55,346 nucleotides of DNA from Candidatus Binatia bacterium (GCA_026415395.1 JAOAHD010000025.1:1-55346); one strand, 5' to 3'. Positions 10,025-19,000 are shown, counted from the stretch's first letter. Program-made: numbers and translations. The notes: generated by a model from the letters alone, not told the origin.

Positions 10025-10580
10025 GCCCGGCGCGACGGGTAATCCCCCGAAGCGGCAGCAATTGTGCGGCAGGAGTAGCGAGCCGCGAGCGACGGGGCGG
10101 AAAGGACGTCCGCCTGCCTCCGTCGGGAACGAAGGCTGCCACGTCTCGCCGAGATAATGCCAACGAGACGCGCGGCGTGTGGAGTGCGTGTGCAAACGTC
10201 GCCGGCAGGATGTGGCGACGCGTGACGAAATGCTTGTGCAGCGTTTGCGCCGCTGTCCCATGGCGCCGCCCTGGGGCGGCGCAATAAACGCAGGGCCGGG
10301 GAGGCGGTGGTGACCAGCGAGCGGCGAGCTGGGAACGGCGGTCGGCGCGCAATAGGTGCGGCCAATGCAGGACGGAATAGTGGACACCAGGTAATTGACC
10401 CGCGGATGCTCGCAGGCTCGAGGCTTCTGGCTGCTGCGGCGGCGGTGGCGATTGGCTATCCTGAATCCGTGCTCGCTGGCGACGGGGCGTACGACGACAA
10501 GGGTTGCCTTGCGACACACCGCTTGTTGCCTCTGCTGCGCCCTTGCGGCTCCCAGGTGGGATGGGTAGCGGTGAGCGTTC
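10025..10580. other. Non-coding gap with a dispersed repeat copy
   Basis: 556 bases between msrBA and the MFS gene without a convincing gene. Open frames here have Arg/Ala-rich translations with no domain and continue as shadows of the MFS gene. The gap holds repeat copy R1 (10116-10332). Confidence 0.6.
10116..10332 (-). repeat. Dispersed composite repeat, copy R1
   Basis: About 217 bases closely matching 27460-27676 in the same orientation: GCCTCCGTCGGGAAC, then a CACGTC(T/C)CGCCGAGAT block, GCGGCGTGTGGAGTGCGTG, CGTTTGCGCCGCTGTCCCA(T), a perfect 9-bp hairpin (arms 10263-10271 and 10274-10282, GCGCCGCCC with loop TG) and a closing GCGAGCGGCGAG. The minus-strand core CGAGACGTGGCAG...GTTCCCGACGGAGGC is the unit seen in the other copies. 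No reading frame is conserved between copies. Confidence 0.7.
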
Positions 10581-11792
10581 ATGACTCGTCGGTTCCCCGC
10601 CGATGTGTGGTCGTATTTGCTCAGCCGGTTCTGTGCGGCCACGTCGATGACGCTCATGCGCGCCACGGTGGCGTGGCACATTTTCGAACTCTCGCGCTCG
10701 CCGTTTTACCTCGGGCTCGTCGGACTCGTGCAGTTCGTGCCCGCATTTTCCCTGCTCCTGGTCGGCGGCATGGTGGCCGATCGCTACGAGCGGCGCCGCA
10801 TCGTGATGCTGGCGCAGTCGGTAGCGCTTGCGGGTGCAGCGCTGCTAGCGTGGAGCACCGCGCACGGGTGGGTGACGCTGATCGTGGTATACGCGGTGAT
10901 TTTTGTTCAGGCCGCCGCCGCGGCATTCGACAATCCTGCGCGCGCTTCGATCTTGCCGAATCTCGTGCCCCCGGCAGACTTTCCCCGGGCAGTGACGCTG
11001 GCTTCCACCGTCCAAGCGTTAGCTTTTGCCACTGGCCCGGCGCTCAGTGGAATGGTGATTGCGGCAGCAGGAGTTGCTGCGGCCTATGGGCTGGCGGGCG
11101 GTTTGTTGTTGGTGGCGATTGCGGGGCTGACGCGCGTGCGACCGAGTTGGCCCGAGGGCACGGGGCGCGCCATGGGCTGGCAGGCGATGGTGCGAGGGGT
11201 GCGCTTCGTGGCCAGTCGGCCGGTGGTGTGGGGTTGCATGCTGCTCGACATGCTGGCGGTGATCTTCGGCGGTGCGACGGCGTTGCTCCCAGTGTACGCG
11301 AACGAGATCCTGCGCGTGGGTCCGCGCGGCTACGGGATCCTGTCGGCCTCCTTGGAAATGGGCGCCTTGCTGACCTCGCTTGCCCTGATGCTGTTGCCGC
11401 CGATCCGGCGGGCTGGCCGCGCTCTGCTGTCGGCTGTGGCGGTGTTCGGCGTCGCCACCATCGTCTTCGGCCTATCGCGCTGGTTTCCTTTGTCGGTTGC
11501 AGCGTACATGATGGCCGGCATGGCGGATCAAATCAGTGTGGTGATGCGCAGCACGATCGTGCAACTGAATACCCCTGATCATTTGCGCGGGCGGGTGAGT
11601 GCGATCAATTTCATGTTCATCAACGCCTCGAATCAACTCGGCGCCGTGGAATCGGGCTTCGTGGCGGCGCTGACCTCGCCGACGTTTTCCGTGGTGAGCG
11701 GCGGCGTGGGTTGCCTGCTGGTGGTCGCTGCCATTGCGCTCCGTGTTCCTGCATTACGCACCTACACGATCCGCGGCGAAATTCGGCCTTGA
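10581..11792 (+). CDS. MFS transporter (EntS/MFS_3-like exporter)
   Basis: 403 residues with about 12 hydrophobic segments. The N-terminal half carries the MFS loop 2-3 signature as GGMVADRYERRRIVML and PARASILPNLVPP, typical of the MFS_3 (enterobactin exporter-like) group; the C-terminal half has QLNTPDHLRGRVSAINFMFI, also characteristic. Such proteins export small molecules by proton antiport. No siderophore biosynthesis gene is nearby, so the substrate cannot be inferred. ATG at 10581 follows a GGTAGCGGTGAG stretch without a clear ribosome site. Confidence 0.85.
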   Translation: MTRRFPADVWSYLLSRFCAATSMTLMRATVAWHIFELSRSPFYLGLVGLVQFVPAFSLLLVGGMVADRYERRRIVMLAQSVALAGAALLAWSTAHGWVTLIVVYAVIFVQAAAAAFDNPARASILPNLVPPADFPRAVTLASTVQALAFATGPALSGMVIAAAGVAAAYGLAGGLLLVAIAGLTRVRPSWPEGTGRAMGWQAMVRGVRFVASRPVVWGCMLLDMLAVIFGGATALLPVYANEILRVGPRGYGILSASLEMGALLTSLALMLLPPIRRAGRALLSAVAVFGVATIVFGLSRWFPLSVAAYMMAGMADQISVVMRSTIVQLNTPDHLRGRVSAINFMFINASNQLGAVESGFVAALTSPTFSVVSGGVGCLLVVAAIALRVPALRTYTIRGEIRP

Positions 11793-11875
11793 GTGCGGCA
11801 AGCTGCGGAGATCCGTTATATTGGAGCGCGATTGCCGGCGTATGACCGGCCGGAGTCGAGCAGAACGAGGAACCT

Positions 11876-12532
11876 ATGCCGCGCGATGAGTGGTCCCCAA
11901 CGGTGGTAGATGATGACCGCGACGGTTTGGTCGCCATCGGCGGCCGGCTCGACGCGCGCACGGTGCTTTACGCGTACCGGCAGGGCATTTTCCCGTGGCC
12001 GGTGCCGGGGCTGCCGATGCTGTGGTTTTGCCCCAAGGAGCGCGCGATTCTCGAATTTGCTCGCTTGCACGTACCCCGCAGTTTGCGGCAAGCCCGCCGG
12101 CGCTGCACGCTGGAGTTCACCATCGACCGCGCGTTTCCCGCCGTCATCCGCGCTTGCGCCGAAACGCCGCGGCCGCACCAAGAGGGCACCTGGATCACCC
12201 CCGAGGTGATTCGTACCTACACGCGCCTTCACGAGATGGGGGTGGCGCACAGCGTCGAAGCGTGGCGCGACGGGAAGCTTGTGGGCGGTGTGTACGGGGT
12301 CGACATTGATGGCGCGTTTGCTGGCGAAAGCATGTTTTACCGCGAACCCAACGCCTCCAAGCTCGCCTTGTTGTTTTTGATCGATCATCTCGCCAGCCGG
12401 GGGTTGGACTGGATCGATATCCAAATGATGACCCCGCACATGGCGCGCCTCGGGGCGCACGTGATCACCCGCGAGGAGTTTCTCGCCAAGCTGGCCGCCA
12501 CGCGGGAGCGTGGTTTACGCTTGTTCGAGTGA
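11876..12532 (+). CDS. aat: Leucyl/phenylalanyl-tRNA--protein transferase
   Basis: 218 residues, near the family's usual 210-240. The hallmarks are DGLVAIGGRLDARTVLYAYR, GIFPWPVPG, LWFCPKERAIL, EGTWITPEVIRTY, HSVEAWRDGKLVGGVYGVDI and FAGESMFYREPNASK. The enzyme transfers Leu or Phe from charged tRNA to N-terminal Arg or Lys of proteins, marking them for ClpS-ClpAP in the N-degron pathway. ATG at 11876 follows GAGGAA with 4 bases between. It stands alone 83 bases after the MFS gene; no clpS or clpA is in the window. Confidence 0.95.
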   Translation: MPRDEWSPTVVDDDRDGLVAIGGRLDARTVLYAYRQGIFPWPVPGLPMLWFCPKERAILEFARLHVPRSLRQARRRCTLEFTIDRAFPAVIRACAETPRPHQEGTWITPEVIRTYTRLHEMGVAHSVEAWRDGKLVGGVYGVDIDGAFAGESMFYREPNASKLALLFLIDHLASRGLDWIDIQMMTPHMARLGAHVITREEFLAKLAATRERGLRLFE

Positions 12533-12592
12533 GCTCTGGTAGCTCGCGCCCTCGCTGCGCGAGCTGCAATGCCCTCGGTTTGTGTGCCGCTG

Positions 12593-13156
12593 TCACTCCC
12601 GCCAGTCGGGTGGCGGCGGAAACGTCACACTCCCTTTGCGCACCGCGTACGCTTCCAGCAAAAACCCAGTCGGCCCAACTTCGCCTGCGTAAGTGGTATA
12701 CACATCCCAGCGGACCATTTGCGTGGCACCGGGGGCCAGGCGAACGTCCATGAACTTGTAAAAGCGATCGAGCTCGCGGGCTCCGGCATCCGGGGCGGCG
12801 AGGAGTTTGAGCACGAGGCGCACGCCCTCCACCGGCTCGTTGCCGTCGTTCCGCACCACCGCGCGGAGAGCGATCTGTTGGCCGTCGGTCAACTGATCGG
12901 TCGCCACTACGCTCAGGCGAGCCGGGTCTGGAGCGGCGGGGGCGGGCGTGACCGCCACGAACCGGCGCGCACCGGGTTGCGGCCTCCCTCCCGGCGCAAG
13001 GCAGAGCAACGCGAGGAGGCATGCCAGCGCGCGGAGGTTTCCGGGATCGCGCGGTGTCACGAACCAGGCTCTGGCTTTGTGCTTGCGATGCCAGCGGGGC
13101 ATGCCCGTCATCTTCCGCGCCGCGACCGCCAGTGGCAAGTCCCGGAGTTCATGCAC
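12593..13156 (-). CDS. Membrane-anchored or secreted FxLYD/CARDB-like small protein, function unknown
   Basis: Up to 187 residues from GTG at 13156 (an ATG 45 bases downstream is an alternative). A basic N-terminus is followed by a hydrophobic segment LRALACLLALLCLAPG, then a single beta-sandwich-like domain with VVRNDGNEPVEGVRLVLKL and TGFLLEAYAVR, reminiscent of FxLYD or CARDB folds used in periplasmic protein contacts. The start overlaps the stop of the DGQHR gene by 8 bases, so the two are probably co-translated. I do not recognise a function. Domain assignment is by motif resemblance only. Confidence 0.65.
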   Translation of the reverse strand: MHELRDLPLAVAARKMTGMPRWHRKHKARAWFVTPRDPGNLRALACLLALLCLAPGGRPQPGARRFVAVTPAPAAPDPARLSVVATDQLTDGQQIALRAVVRNDGNEPVEGVRLVLKLLAAPDAGARELDRFYKFMDVRLAPGATQMVRWDVYTTYAGEVGPTGFLLEAYAVRKGSVTFPPPPDWRE

Positions 13157-14282
13157 CTAAGGCGGTGCGCAGCTCGCGGGTAAGAATTTCCACCGTGCCC
13201 CTAGTGCCTCCGCCGAGCTTCAACCGCCATTCCCCATCGGTCTCGAAGCGTGCATCGCCCAAGTAGGTGCTCCACGGTTCCAGCACGCGATGCAGCGCCC
13301 CGGCATCGAGCGGATCGCCGCCGTTTTTCCGTACCGCAGCAAGTACGTCGGGGACCACACGGATGAAGGCGCGCAAGGCCGCCGCGGTTTTGATGCTGTA
13401 GCGCTTGCCGGTCCAGGCCCGCGGAAACACGTTGGAGACCGCCCGGAAGTAGGTGAGAAAAAACTTGGCGGAACGCTCGCGAAAGTCTTCCGCTTGCCGC
13501 CCGCCGAGCGCTTCCAGGGCGGTGAGCACGCCCTTGAGTTCCTCGGCAAGCGGTGCTTGCGCCACGCGGCCCCGCCCCACCCCGAACAACTTGATCTCGC
13601 CATGGAGCGGGGAGGCAGGATCTTCGCTGAGCGCGCGCACCACGTCGTGCGCGGCGGCCAGCGTCGGGTCCGGATACAAGCGACGTCCCGCGAGCGAAAT
13701 CAGGTGCGACGGGTTCAGGCGCGTGTGCTTGGCGTTGATCGTGACGAACAGTTCCACCACTTGGTCGGGAGTCAGGCAGTCGAACACGATAGCCGGCACT
13801 TGCACGTCGGGCGGTTGTCCTTGCTCCGCCAATTGGTGCAGGGCGAGCAACCGGTGCTGGCCATCCAACGCTCGCAAGCAGCCCTCCTCGCTGGGCAGTT
13901 GCAAGATGCCGAGCACGCGATGGGCGGTGACGGGCACGAACTCCAGTCGCCGCTCGGAAGTGAGCAGCACGGCGCCCGGAATGGCGGGGAGAGTTTGCGT
14001 TTCGGCGCACTGCAAATAGTAGTCGATCAGCTCGGCAATTTTGCGCTGGATAATGGGGCGCTGGTAAGCCTCCTCGCTGTGGGCAATCTTTTCTTCGAGC
14101 ACCTCCCAGTTGATCTTCCCGGCCCGCTGCGTTTTGAGCGGCCGCCGCCCGTGCGTGCGCCCTTCATGGCCGTAACTCAGCACTTCGAAACGTACCAGAC
14201 GCTGAATGTCTCGCACCGCGAGTGAGCACTGATAAAACACCACGCCGAACTGATGCAGCCGGATGGCTGGAACCGACGTCAT
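13149..14282 (-). CDS. DGQHR-domain protein (DndB-related), orphan
   Basis: 377 residues from ATG at 14282, preceded by AAAGGAGG with 5 bases spacing. The signature LRALDGQHRLLALHQL and the second family motif FVTINAKHTRLNPSHL are intact. DGQHR proteins include DndB, the regulator in DNA phosphorothioation clusters, and members of other poorly known accessory loci; the fold is ParB/Srx-like with possible nucleotide binding. No dndA, dndC, dndD or dndE homologue is in the window, so a phosphorothioation role is not supported. Its only close partner is the overlapping membrane-anchored protein downstream. The region PAIPGAVLLTSERRLEFVPV resembles the N-terminal part of DndB. Confidence 0.8.
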   Translation of the reverse strand: MTSVPAIRLHQFGVVFYQCSLAVRDIQRLVRFEVLSYGHEGRTHGRRPLKTQRAGKINWEVLEEKIAHSEEAYQRPIIQRKIAELIDYYLQCAETQTLPAIPGAVLLTSERRLEFVPVTAHRVLGILQLPSEEGCLRALDGQHRLLALHQLAEQGQPPDVQVPAIVFDCLTPDQVVELFVTINAKHTRLNPSHLISLAGRRLYPDPTLAAAHDVVRALSEDPASPLHGEIKLFGVGRGRVAQAPLAEELKGVLTALEALGGRQAEDFRERSAKFFLTYFRAVSNVFPRAWTGKRYSIKTAAALRAFIRVVPDVLAAVRKNGGDPLDAGALHRVLEPWSTYLGDARFETDGEWRLKLGGGTRGTVEILTRELRTALGA

Positions 14283-14399
14283 CGCGCCTCCTTTTGCCCA
14301 CAGCGGCACTCTACGGGAGCGGAAGCAGCTCGGTCAAGCCGGCGAGAGAGTGCTTGGTGAACGCGGGAGGCGTACGCAGGCGGGCCGTGTCCTCGGCCG

Positions 14400-15623
14400 T
14401 CAGCGGTACACATAGGCGAAGGTGAGAACCGTCAGCGTCAGGGTGGCAAGAGTCACGGGAATTCCCACGCGGGCGTATTGCCAAAACGAAATCGCGATCC
14501 CGGCGCGCCGGGCTTGTTCGAGCACAATCAGGTTGGCCACCGAGCCAATGGTGAGCAGATTGCCGGCAAACGTGCTGGCGGCGGCAACGAGCATGGCGGT
14601 GCGTGTTGGGTCGGTTGCCTGCACAACGGCGGGTTTGAGCAACATCACCGCCGGCACGTTGCTCACCAGGTTGGAAAGCGCAGCGGTGGCGGCGAGGAGC
14701 GCCGCGACGCCCCAATGGTGGATGCTGGCCACGGCGGAAAGCACGCGGCGGTCGATTCCCGCATGCTCGACGGCACCCACGATCACGAACAGGCCAATGA
14801 ACAGCACCAGCAGCGGCCAATCGATTTCCCGGTAAATCTTCTCAGGGCGCACGCGGCGCGTGGCGAGAAGCCAGGCGGCCACGCCGAGGGATACTTCCGC
14901 GACGGGGTAACCGGCAAAGAACAAACTCACGGTCAACAATGCGGCAAAACTCGACTTGTACAGCAGCGGCTTGTGCACCCGCCGCTCGAGTAAGTCGGTT
15001 GCCGGTACCGTAAGGTGCCCATAGAGTTCGCGGCGGAAGAGGAGGCGCAAGATGGCGTAATCCACTACGAGGCCGGCCGCGGCGAGCGGCGCGAGGTGCA
15101 GGGCAAAGTCCGCGTACGGAACGCGCGCGAAACTGGCGACCAGCATGTTTTGCGGATTGCCGCTGATCGTGGCCGCACTGCCAATGTTCGCCGCAGTGGC
15201 GAGCGCGAGCAAATACGGTGTGGGCGGGAGGCGCAGGCGGTGGGCAACTTGCAACACCAGCGGAGTGCAAACGAGACACACGACATCATTGATGAAAAAA
15301 GCCGCGAGGATCCCCGGTACGAACACCGTGACCGCCAGGAGCTGCCGCGGCGAGCGCGCGCGGGCCACAGCGCCGGCGGTGACCAGACGGAAAAACCCCG
15401 CCAGGCGAAGGTTGGCGACCACGATCATCATGCCGAAGAGGAAGATCAACGTGCGGTAATCGACGGCCTCGACGGCAGCGTCGAGCGGAATCGCCCCGGT
15501 GAGCAGCATGGCGGCAGCGCCCATAATGGCGATGCCGGTACGGTCGAAGCGGAACGGAGGCAGGCCGCCCACGGCCAGCAGGGCGTAGGAGACGAGGAAA
15601 AGCGCGAGCGTCAGGCGGTCCAT
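14400..15623 (-). CDS. SLC13/ArsB-like anion permease
   Basis: 407 residues from ATG at 15623, overlapping the end of the small upstream ORF by 13 bases. It has about 11 hydrophobic segments and two internally related halves: ITGAIPLDAAVEAVDYRTLIF-like entry and FFINDVVCLVCTPLVL in the first, and LSNLVSNVPAVMLLKP with TFAGNLLTIGSVANLIV in the second. The paired SNxxSN/ND loops and SGNPQN motif are typical of the ion transporter superfamily (SLC13 dicarboxylate, CitM, ArsB). Substrate cannot be fixed from sequence. Standing in a run with glutaryl-CoA dehydrogenase, a dicarboxylate is possible but speculative. Confidence 0.82.
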   Translation of the reverse strand: MDRLTLALFLVSYALLAVGGLPPFRFDRTGIAIMGAAAMLLTGAIPLDAAVEAVDYRTLIFLFGMMIVVANLRLAGFFRLVTAGAVARARSPRQLLAVTVFVPGILAAFFINDVVCLVCTPLVLQVAHRLRLPPTPYLLALATAANIGSAATISGNPQNMLVASFARVPYADFALHLAPLAAAGLVVDYAILRLLFRRELYGHLTVPATDLLERRVHKPLLYKSSFAALLTVSLFFAGYPVAEVSLGVAAWLLATRRVRPEKIYREIDWPLLVLFIGLFVIVGAVEHAGIDRRVLSAVASIHHWGVAALLAATAALSNLVSNVPAVMLLKPAVVQATDPTRTAMLVAAASTFAGNLLTIGSVANLIVLEQARRAGIAISFWQYARVGIPVTLATLTLTVLTFAYVYR

Positions 15624-15949
15624 GGTCGCCGGCAGCCGACCTTGCGCACGGCAATACCGTGGCGCTTCAGCCACCGTTGCCAGTAGCCGAGGGCGCGCAG
15701 CGAGTACGGTTCCATCTCCACCGGTTGCCAGCGTTCGCCTTGTTGCGCGGCGTAGCCCACGCACAACTCGTCGCCGTCGAGCGTAAAGGCGAGGCTCACG
15801 ACGCGATCTTGCTCGCGCAGTTGGTACCAGGTGCCGACCGCCACCACCTGCTCGCCGCTGGCGAGGCGGGCAACCACCCCGAGCTGGCTGAGGGTGCGGT
15901 CGGACTTGACCGACACCTGCCCACCACCGCGGCGGCGTTTTGCGCCCAC
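15611..15949 (-). CDS. Small hypothetical protein between permease and glutaryl-CoA dehydrogenase
   Basis: 112 residues from GTG at 15949. This start is chosen because GGGGAGG lies about 8 bases upstream, only 21 bases after the dehydrogenase stop; the open frame further upstream is just a shadow of that gene. The basic start VGAKRRRGGGQ is followed by a mixed alpha/beta sequence (VVARLASGEQVVAVGTWYQL, VSLAFTLDGDELCVGYAAQQ) and a Trp- and Arg-rich tail. No signal peptide or membrane helix. I recognise no family. Overlap with the permease start suggests coupled expression. Confidence 0.6.
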   Translation of the reverse strand: MGAKRRRGGGQVSVKSDRTLSQLGVVARLASGEQVVAVGTWYQLREQDRVVSLAFTLDGDELCVGYAAQQGERWQPVEMEPYSLRALGYWQRWLKRHGIAVRKVGCRRPWTA

Positions 15950-15969
15950 GAGCTGCGCCTCCCCGCCGT

Positions 15970-17136
15970 TTAACGGATGGCGTCGAAGCCGGTGATGTCC
16001 CGCCCGACGATGAGCGTGTGCATATCGTAGGTGCCTTCGTACGTATTCACGGTTTCCAAATTGAGCATGTGGCGGATCACCGGGTATTCGTTCACAATGC
16101 CGTTGGCCCCCAAAATGTCGCGCGCCAAGCGGGCAATCTCCAGAGCTTGCGCCACATTGTTGCGCTTGGCCAGCGACACTTGTTGCGGGCGCAACTTGCC
16201 TTGGTCTTTGAGTTGCCCCAATCGGTAAGCGAGCAACTGCCCCTTCGTGATCTCGCTCAGCATGAACACCAGCTTTTGCTGCACGAGTTGATAACCTGCA
16301 ATCGGCCGCTCGAACTGATGCCGCGTCTTCGCGTACTCCAGAGCGGTGTGATAACAGGCCATGGCCGCCCCGAGAGCACCCCACACGATGCCGTAGCGGG
16401 CTTGCGTGAGGCAGGAAAACGGGCCTTTGAGACCGAGCACGCCGGGGAGGACGTTGGCATCAGGCACGCGGACTTCGTCGAGAACGAGCTCGGAAGTGAT
16501 CGATGCGCGCAGCGAGAATTTCCCTTTGATATCGCGCGCGGAAAACCCGGGACGATCGGTTTCGACCAAAAACCCCCGAATGCCCTCCGGGGTTTTCGCC
16601 CAGATTACAGCGAGTTGTGCAATCGAGCCGTTGGTAATCCAGCGCTTGGTGCCTGTGAGGACCCAATGCGAACCGTCGCGCCGCGCTTTGGTTTCCATCC
16701 CGCCCGGGTCGGAGCCGTGGTCCGGTTCGGTAAGGCCGAAGCAACCGATCACGTCTCCCTTGGCCATGGGAGGGAGCCAGCGCTGTTTCTGCTCCTCCGA
16801 GCCGAAGGCATAAATCGGGTACATGCACAGCGAGCCTTGCACGGACACCATCGAGCGCAGCCCGCTGTCGCCACGTTCCAGCTCTTGGCAAATCAGGCCG
16901 TAAGCGATGTTGTCCAAGCCGGCGCAACCATAGCCGTGCAGGTTTGCGCCAAAGAGGCCAAGCGCGGCCATGCGCGGGATCAAGTGCCTGGGAAACTCCT
17001 CGCGGGCATGGCAGTCTTCGATAACGGGCAACGCCTCGCTCTCCACGAACTCGCGCACCGTCCGCTGAATCAAGCGCTGCTCCGGGGTGAGCAGATCGTC
17101 GAGGCCGTAGTAATCGACTCCGGAAAATCGTTGCAT
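15970..17136 (-). CDS. gcdH: Glutaryl-CoA dehydrogenase
   Basis: 388 residues. The acyl-CoA dehydrogenase fold is complete: FGLTEPDHGSDPGGMETKA (FAD-binding region), GTKRWITNGSIAQL, and the catalytic Glu in LETVNTYEGTYDMHTLIVG. SGLRSMVSVQGSL carries the Arg that positions the glutaryl carboxylate, and together with GKFSLRASITSELVLDEVRV this points to GcdH rather than a general acyl-CoA dehydrogenase. It oxidises and decarboxylates glutaryl-CoA to crotonyl-CoA in lysine, tryptophan or aromatic degradation, passing electrons to ETF. ATG at 17136 follows GAGGTGA. It heads a minus-strand run with a small unknown and an anion permease. Confidence 0.92.
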   Translation of the reverse strand: MQRFSGVDYYGLDDLLTPEQRLIQRTVREFVESEALPVIEDCHAREEFPRHLIPRMAALGLFGANLHGYGCAGLDNIAYGLICQELERGDSGLRSMVSVQGSLCMYPIYAFGSEEQKQRWLPPMAKGDVIGCFGLTEPDHGSDPGGMETKARRDGSHWVLTGTKRWITNGSIAQLAVIWAKTPEGIRGFLVETDRPGFSARDIKGKFSLRASITSELVLDEVRVPDANVLPGVLGLKGPFSCLTQARYGIVWGALGAAMACYHTALEYAKTRHQFERPIAGYQLVQQKLVFMLSEITKGQLLAYRLGQLKDQGKLRPQQVSLAKRNNVAQALEIARLARDILGANGIVNEYPVIRHMLNLETVNTYEGTYDMHTLIVGRDITGFDAIR

Positions 17137-17362
17137 GGTGCGGTCACCTCACTGGGAATGGCCGCCCTTATCGCAAAGGAACTCCACTTGTGCCAACTGT
17201 TGTCGGAGCGAACAGGTTGGTCGTGGGGGTGCGGACAAAATCGAATCACTCGGATCAACGGAACTTGGCTGACGGTCTGCCGGCTCGCTCCCAGCGATCG
17301 ATCGCATGCTCCGTCTGAGCGGAACGGGGCGGGAAGCCCTCTGTTCGCCTCGCGGCGACGGA

Positions 17363-19000
17363 TCAGTGGGAGCGCCACCCCTCGATCACCGTGAGTCGGA
17401 GGTTCTCCCAGCGATTGATGGGCTGGGTGTCGGGGAGTTCCACCGCCCAAATGCCGGTTGCGTGCTCGCGCAGCAGCACAGCGATCTCTTGCTCCCACGC
17501 TTCGAGGTAGGGCCCGGCACGCCAGCCGGTGACCGGGTGAGGCCCTGGCGGCATCGTGGGCACCGGGTGGCCGGGTGGAGGCGCACTTAAATCGCCCACG
17601 AGCCACACGCGGTGCCCGCTTTGAAGGGTGTCTTCGATGCGCTGGCGTTCGGCGGCGATGCCTTGGCTTCCGCGGGCGATCTTGGCGCGAATTTGCAAAT
17701 GGTAGTGAAAGCGGCGGTCGGGAATATCGGGGAGAGTCATCCACGGCGCTTGGCCGCGATAGTAACGGCCGAAGCTGATCCCGCAGTACCAGGGAGCGAC
17801 CACCACGAGGTCCGTCGGCGCTGCTTCGTGTGCGACGGCAGCGGCGATGAGGTCGGCATTGGTGGCGCGGACTTTCGTGCTCGGTAGGTCTTGCCAAGCG
17901 GTAACGGCCGCGGCCGAGGCGAGCATCGCGAGCACGAACCATTGTGCGGTTTTGGGGCGCGCCACCAAGAGGTGGGCCAAGTTCGCTTCCGCTGCGAGAG
18001 CGAGCAGCGCGTTGAGGGAAAAGTAGTGCCACTCTTGGCTCGGCAAGCGAGCAATTGTCCGGAAATAGACGAGAAACCCGGCGAGACCGATCAAGGCAGC
18101 GAGGGCAAGCACGCATTCCGGTTGGGATGCTGCTCGGGAGCGCAGGCAGCGTGCGCTGCCGCCAACGACGATGGCGAGCGCAGCGAGCCAGAGCAAAAAC
18201 TGGGCGGGGAGTGCAGTGCCGAGACTTTCCCACCACACGCGCGCGACTCCCGTCAGGGTTACGGGCCGCTGCTCGGCGCTGCCGACTTCGAAGGCATAGG
18301 CAATCCAGTGCCAGGAGAGTCCGAGCGACAGGGTGGCGGCGCCGAATGCCACGGCAAGGCCAGCCCAAATGCGCCGCGCATGCGGCGCGGAGGGCCAAAA
18401 CACCAGTGCCGCTGCGGCATGGGTCGCGGCGAGGAGCACGCCATTTGCGAAATTCGCCTGAACGGCGGCGATATTGGCGAGAGCCAAGACCGCAGCGCGG
18501 CTGCGCGTTGGGCTGCGCAAGAAGTGGATGAGGCCCGCGGTGGCGAGCAGGAACACTGCGGCGCTGAGGCCGTAGCCGCGAAACATGCTGCCGTAAACGA
18601 TGGTCGAGGGCGAAAGCGCGTAGAGCGCGAGCGCGAGGAGGGGCGCAGTGGCGGCGGCCACGCGGGCGGCGCACCACAGAGCCGCGAGTTGCGCCCATCC
18701 CATGAGCAAACCGGCCTGGCGGAGCGAGGTGTCGTCGGTCCATCCCGCGTTACCGAGCAGCCAAACGAGCGCGTTCCACAGGAGAGGAAAGGAGTCGTAG
18801 CGCGCGTGCTCCCAAATGCTCCACCAGTCGCGCAGTGCCACCAGGTTGGCGCTGTTCGCTTCGTCGCGCCACAACCCGCCGGCATGAAGGACGAAGCGGC
18901 GCTGCAGTGCGGCGATAACAGTCGTGAGGAGAACCGCGGCCAGGAGCTTCGGCAGCTCGGTCCGTGAGCGGGCGTGGGAAATCGAGCTTCGGTTGCGCAT
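17363..19000 (-). CDS. GT39/PMT-like membrane glycosyltransferase
   Basis: 545 residues with about nine to ten hydrophobic helices followed by a soluble C-terminal region of about 150 residues. The first periplasmic loop holds LWRDEANSANLVALRDWW, matching the acidic DE motif found in the catalytic loop of GT-C transferases such as PMT and ArnT. Those enzymes move sugars or mannose from polyprenyl-linked donors to protein or lipid. No donor-synthesis gene is nearby and the substrate is unknown. It is divergent from the dockerin-like protein gene, with 99 bases between them. Confidence 0.7.
   Translation of the reverse strand: MRNRSSISHARSRTELPKLLAAVLLTTVIAALQRRFVLHAGGLWRDEANSANLVALRDWWSIWEHARYDSFPLLWNALVWLLGNAGWTDDTSLRQAGLLMGWAQLAALWCAARVAAATAPLLALALYALSPSTIVYGSMFRGYGLSAAVFLLATAGLIHFLRSPTRSRAAVLALANIAAVQANFANGVLLAATHAAAALVFWPSAPHARRIWAGLAVAFGAATLSLGLSWHWIAYAFEVGSAEQRPVTLTGVARVWWESLGTALPAQFLLWLAALAIVVGGSARCLRSRAASQPECVLALAALIGLAGFLVYFRTIARLPSQEWHYFSLNALLALAAEANLAHLLVARPKTAQWFVLAMLASAAAVTAWQDLPSTKVRATNADLIAAAVAHEAAPTDLVVVAPWYCGISFGRYYRGQAPWMTLPDIPDRRFHYHLQIRAKIARGSQGIAAERQRIEDTLQSGHRVWLVGDLSAPPPGHPVPTMPPGPHPVTGWRAGPYLEAWEQEIAVLLREHATGIWAVELPDTQPINRWENLRLTVIEGWRSH

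Noticed and set aside
10307-11578. Plus-strand ORF of 423 codons overlapping the MFS gene
   Set aside because: Its first part lies in repeat DNA and the rest is the MFS gene in another frame, giving an Arg/Gly/His-rich translation without domains.
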